Positions 61,228-64,000 of a stretch of 64,000 nt of DNA are shown piece by piece (the first letter of the stretch is position 1; the number at the start of each line of letters is the position of its first letter). Made by a program: the position numbers and the translations under genes. The notes under the pieces were generated by a model, which worked only from the letters and a program-made list of their open reading frames with translations, did not search any database and was not told where the DNA came from. Source of the stretch: Rhodospirillaceae bacterium (lineage in GTDB: Bacteria; Pseudomonadota; Alphaproteobacteria; Rhodospirillales; Rhodospirillaceae); assembly GCA_947476925.1 (NCBI GenBank), contig CANJSF010000001.1, forward strand, positions 62,001 to 126,000, given 5' to 3'.

Positions 61228-62133
61228 TTAAACGTCTAAAAACCCGCGCACGACAGTGGCAACTTCAACGGTATGGGAGTCCATCATGCCGTGGGTGCGG
61301 CCCGGTAAGTCGTGAATACGGCTTTGTGCATTAAGATAGGGTTTGGCGCGCGGCGTCATCTCCCACAAATCGTCCTGCGGATTGAGGACTAGAATCGGCT
61401 GCTTTACCTCACCAATAGCAGCCTTCAAATCGTAATTGAAGGCTGCGGCAAAACCCCACGAGCTGGTGCGGTAATGGCGCATGCGTTCTAAACTAATATC
61501 CCAATAGCGATCATCAGTGGGGACATCAGTGAACATGCCCCTGCCGTTTTTGCGAACGTTCTGAAGCGTGGTGTCGAGCATTTGCTCGAAACTCGGCGGC
61601 GGGCGCACATTCGAGGCGCGCAGCTTTACCAAATCTTCGTCTGAAAAAATCGGAGCGGAAATTAACACAACCTTGCGAACGCGTTTGGGGAAACTTTTGG
61701 CCATTTCAATGGCCGTGAACGAGCCGGTGTGATAGCCCATGATGTCGGTGCGCTCGATCTCCATCTCGTCCATAAAACGGATGATGGCGCGGCCAAAATC
61801 GGGGATTTGAACGGGCTGTGGTGGCGTGTCAGAGCTGCCATAACCGGGCGTATCGGGGGCAAAAGCATTGCGATCTTTGCCCATTTCCTCGATCCAATTC
61901 TCGTACAGAATCCCCGACAGCGGGCTGGCGTGCAAACACACCAGCGGCGATTTGCTCGAACGTGCAGGCCGCACATAGCGATAGTGAATTTGGCCATATG
62001 GGCCGTCGGTATAGGCGCGTTTGAACTTCGCGTTTGCCGTTTGCGTTTTCGCAGCGGCTTGATGGGTTGCTGCAACGACTGCACCGACCCCCAACGCGCT
62101 GGCTGTCATGAGTGAACGCCGATTTAATGTCAT
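61228..62133 (-). CDS. Tat-signal alpha/beta-hydrolase-fold protein with a non-canonical nucleophile elbow
   Basis: The 301-residue protein has a twin-arginine signal (NRRSLMTASALGVGAVV) and an alpha/beta-hydrolase fold: LVCLHASPLSG near residue 65, APDTPGYGSSDTP near 92 and a C-terminal GRTHGMMDSH. The nucleophile elbow reads GYHTGS, so His135 stands where Ser is usual; the G-x-x-x-G geometry is kept. The reaction is therefore unclear. I start at ATG 62133, preceded by AGGAGG. It lies between lolD and dnaE, which are often adjacent. Confidence 0.85.
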   Translation of the reverse strand: MTLNRRSLMTASALGVGAVVAATHQAAAKTQTANAKFKRAYTDGPYGQIHYRYVRPARSSKSPLVCLHASPLSGILYENWIEEMGKDRNAFAPDTPGYGSSDTPPQPVQIPDFGRAIIRFMDEMEIERTDIMGYHTGSFTAIEMAKSFPKRVRKVVLISAPIFSDEDLVKLRASNVRPPPSFEQMLDTTLQNVRKNGRGMFTDVPTDDRYWDISLERMRHYRTSSWGFAAAFNYDLKAAIGEVKQPILVLNPQDDLWEMTPRAKPYLNAQSRIHDLPGRTHGMMDSHTVEVATVVRGFLDV

Positions 62134-62142
62134 CACCGCCTC

Positions 62143-62835
62143 CTAGACTTGAACTAAAACGCCATGTTCCATTCGCACCGTGCGATCCATGCGCGCGGCC
62201 AACGCCGGGTTATGAGTTGCAATGAGTGCCGCAAGGCCTTGGTCTTTTGCTAAGGCGACCAACTGAGCAAACACGCCATCGGCTGTCTCAGGGTCGAGAT
62301 TGCCGGTGGGCTCGTCGGCCAGCAAAACCGTGGGATTATTGGCAAGGGCGCGCGCAATGGCGATGCGTTGCTGCTCGCCGCCGGATAACTGCCCGGGGCG
62401 ATGGCTGGCGCGATCGGCCAAGTTCATGCGGCTCAACAAATCCTGCCCGCGCAATTCCGCTTCAGCTTTAGATTTTCCTGCGATCATTTGCGGGACAACG
62501 ATATTCTCTAGGGCTGAGAACTCGGGCAATAAATGGTGGAATTGATACACAAAGCCCAGATGAGTGCGGCGCAGTTCGGTACGGCGCTCATCATCAAGAC
62601 CGCCGCAATCTTGACCATCGAGCAGCACCTGCCCTTGATCAGGTTTTTCAAGCAGGCCTGCAATGTGGAGTAACGTCGACTTGCCGGCACCCGATGGACC
62701 AACAAGCGCCACCACTTCGCCGCGTGCCACGTTGAGGTTTAACCCGCGCAACACATGCAGCGCTACGCCTGTTCCTTGTTGGAAACTGCGATGAACGCCG
62801 GTGAGCGACAATCCCGATGACATCACGCTACTCAT
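62143..62835 (-). CDS. lolD: lipoprotein-releasing ABC transporter ATP-binding protein
   Basis: The 230-residue ATPase has Walker [10 protein letters not shown] near residue 43, the signature LSGGEQQR near 152 and Walker [13 protein letters not shown] near 171. It powers LolCE to release lipoproteins from the inner membrane. It overlaps the lolC/E stop by eight bases, so the two are coupled. Confidence 0.96.
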   Translation of the reverse strand: MSSVMSSGLSLTGVHRSFQQGTGVALHVLRGLNLNVARGEVVALVGPSGAGKSTLLHIAGLLEKPDQGQVLLDGQDCGGLDDERRTELRRTHLGFVYQFHHLLPEFSALENIVVPQMIAGKSKAEAELRGQDLLSRMNLADRASHRPGQLSGGEQQRIAIARALANNPTVLLADEPTGNLDPETADGVFAQLVALAKDQGLAALIATHNPALAARMDRTVRMEHGVLVQV

Positions 62836-64000
62836 ACCGCAGAGCGTCGACGGGGTCGGTGCGTGCGGCGCGCCATGATGGGTAAAGCGTCGCGCCGAAC
62901 GATAGAACCAATGACATCGCCAGCACCGAAAGGGTTTCGTTCCAATCCATTTTCGCGGGCATCTTGGTCAGGTAATAAATTTCGGGCGAGAAGAGGTCAG
63001 TGCCCGTCAACGCGCTTAATACTTGCCGAATTGATTCAATGTTTTCGCAAACGATAATGCCAAGTGCGAAGCCCAGCAGCGTGCCCACCGCGCCGATGCT
63101 GGCACCGGCCATAAAGAAGATGCGCATAATCATGCCACGAGTGGCGCCCATGGTGCGCAGAATGGCAATATCCCGGCCCTTATCTTTCACCAGCATGATG
63201 AGCCCAGAGATAATATTAAAGGCCGCTACAATGATGATCAGCGTGAGGATCATGAACATCACGTTGCGCTCAACTTGCAGCGCGTTGAAGAACGGGCCGT
63301 TGGTTTGCTCCCAGCTCAAAACCCGCGTATCGGGCCCGCTGATTTGCTGTACTTCGCGCGCAACCATGCGGGCCATATCTGGGTTTTGCACATGTATTTC
63401 AAGATTGGTGACCGAGTCAGGAAACTTGAAAAACTTTTGCGCCAAAGGAAGCGGCATGAACACAATTGAGCTATCAAAGTCGCTCATACCCACATTGAAG
63501 ATCGCCGCAATTTTAAACGTCTGTACGCGCGGCACCGCACCAAAAGCAGTGATGTTCCCTTTGGGAGCAAGCAACGTTAAACTTGACCCAATGCTCAAGT
63601 TATAGTTTTCCGCAAAGCGCCCCCCGACCGCGACGCCCTCGCCTTCCGTAAAGCCGGCGAGCGTGCCATCCAGCAATGTGTCGGCGATCCAGTGGCGTTG
63701 TAGCAAATCCTCGCCGCGCACACCCTTCACCAAGGCACCCGATGATCGTCCGTTCCCGGTCGCCATCACCTGCCCTTCGATGATGGGCACAGCAGAGGCG
63801 ACGCCGGAAATGCCTTTTATTTTTGCGACCAGATCATCGAAGTGATCGAGCGCATAAGTTCGTCCCGAGACGTCGATATGCCCGCTCACGCCGAGGATGC
63901 GGCTCATCATATCCTGGCGGAAGCCATTCATAACGGCCATGACAATGATGAGCGTGGCTACTCCCAGCGCGATGCCCACGAACGAAAACCCGGCAATGAC
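62828..64000 (-). CDS. lolC: lipoprotein-releasing permease LolC/LolE, 5' end beyond the window
   Basis: The frame is open from 64000 ([27 protein letters not shown]) to 62828, about 390 residues. The N-terminal helix falls at the start, a periplasmic domain runs from about residue 35 to 240, and three C-terminal helices follow, each near [37 protein letters not shown] and [13 protein letters not shown]. The N-terminus lies outside the window. Alphaproteobacteria usually have one LolC/E-type permease, so the choice between C and E is arbitrary. Confidence 0.95.
   Translation of the reverse strand, partial: VIAGFSFVGIALGVATLIIVMAVMNGFRQDMMSRILGVSGHIDVSGRTYALDHFDDLVAKIKGISGVASAVPIIEGQVMATGNGRSSGALVKGVRGEDLLQRHWIADTLLDGTLAGFTEGEGVAVGGRFAENYNLSIGSSLTLLAPKGNITAFGAVPRVQTFKIAAIFNVGMSDFDSSIVFMPLPLAQKFFKFPDSVTNLEIHVQNPDMARMVAREVQQISGPDTRVLSWEQTNGPFFNALQVERNVMFMILTLIIIVAAFNIISGLIMLVKDKGRDIAILRTMGATRGMIMRIFFMAGASIGAVGTLLGFALGIIVCENIESIRQVLSALTGTDLFSPEIYYLTKMPAKMDWNETLSVLAMSLVLSFGATLYPSWRAARTDPVDALRYE

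Overview
The window is chromosomal DNA from an alphaproteobacterium. The evidence is a direct-repeat SOS box (GAAC-N7-GAAC, the alphaproteobacterial LexA site) in front of lexA, an LpxI-type lipid A pathway, and the gene order eno-kdsA-pyrG-secG-tpiA / ppiD-trpE / trpGDC-moaC-moeA / lexA / comEC / gltX-gltA / lpx-bamA-rseP-dxr-cdsA-uppS-frr-pyrH-tsf-rpsB / dnaE / lolDE, typical of that class. The DNA is moderately GC-rich and tightly packed. I see no tRNA, rRNA, CRISPR array, IS element or prophage gene. The genus cannot be fixed from the sequence.

Layout. 0.1-12.8 kb: a Tat-exported molybdopterin hydroxylase subunit converges on a minus-strand run tpiA-MFS-secG-pyrG-PNPOx-kdsA-YqhA-hydrolase-PEP mutase-like-eno, interrupted by a plus-strand DUF1838-type gene. 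13-26.5 kb: ppiD and trpE, then an inserted pair (119-aa protein plus Tat-signal methyltransferase), then minus-strand VOC, OGT-like and YibQ genes, then the coupled run trpG-trpD-trpC-moaC-moeA-NTF2-like. 26.5-34.5 kb: a VOC protein, a TonB receptor with a secreted phosphatase, a membrane protein, lexA, and a receiver protein with a small partner. 34.5-42.6 kb: comEC, gltX, a Tat-signal thiamine-diphosphate enzyme with a c-type cytochrome, gltA, and a tiny flagellar-rod-like protein. 42.6-57.4 kb: a long minus-strand envelope and translation cluster (fused lpxI-lpxB, lpxA, fabZ, lpxD, ompH/skp, bamA, rseP, dxr, cdsA, uppS, frr, pyrH, tsf, rpsB). 57.5-64 kb: a truncated HTH gene, dnaE, a Tat-signal hydrolase, lolD and the start-less end of lolC/E.

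The main theme is a conserved housekeeping backbone with small accessory cassettes slotted between its blocks. At least seven accessory proteins carry twin-arginine signals, suggesting a large periplasmic redox and hydrolase repertoire. The most informative oddities are: a diverged second copy of the last 15 codons of trpE on the far side of the methyltransferase cassette, which reads as an integration scar; an exported ThDP enzyme paired with a cytochrome c; a single-ORF LpxI-LpxB fusion; an HTH gene whose 5' end is lost in the dnaE 3' end; a perfect DnaA box in front of dnaE; a hydrolase whose nucleophile elbow has His instead of Ser; and a perfect inverted repeat in the gltX leader.
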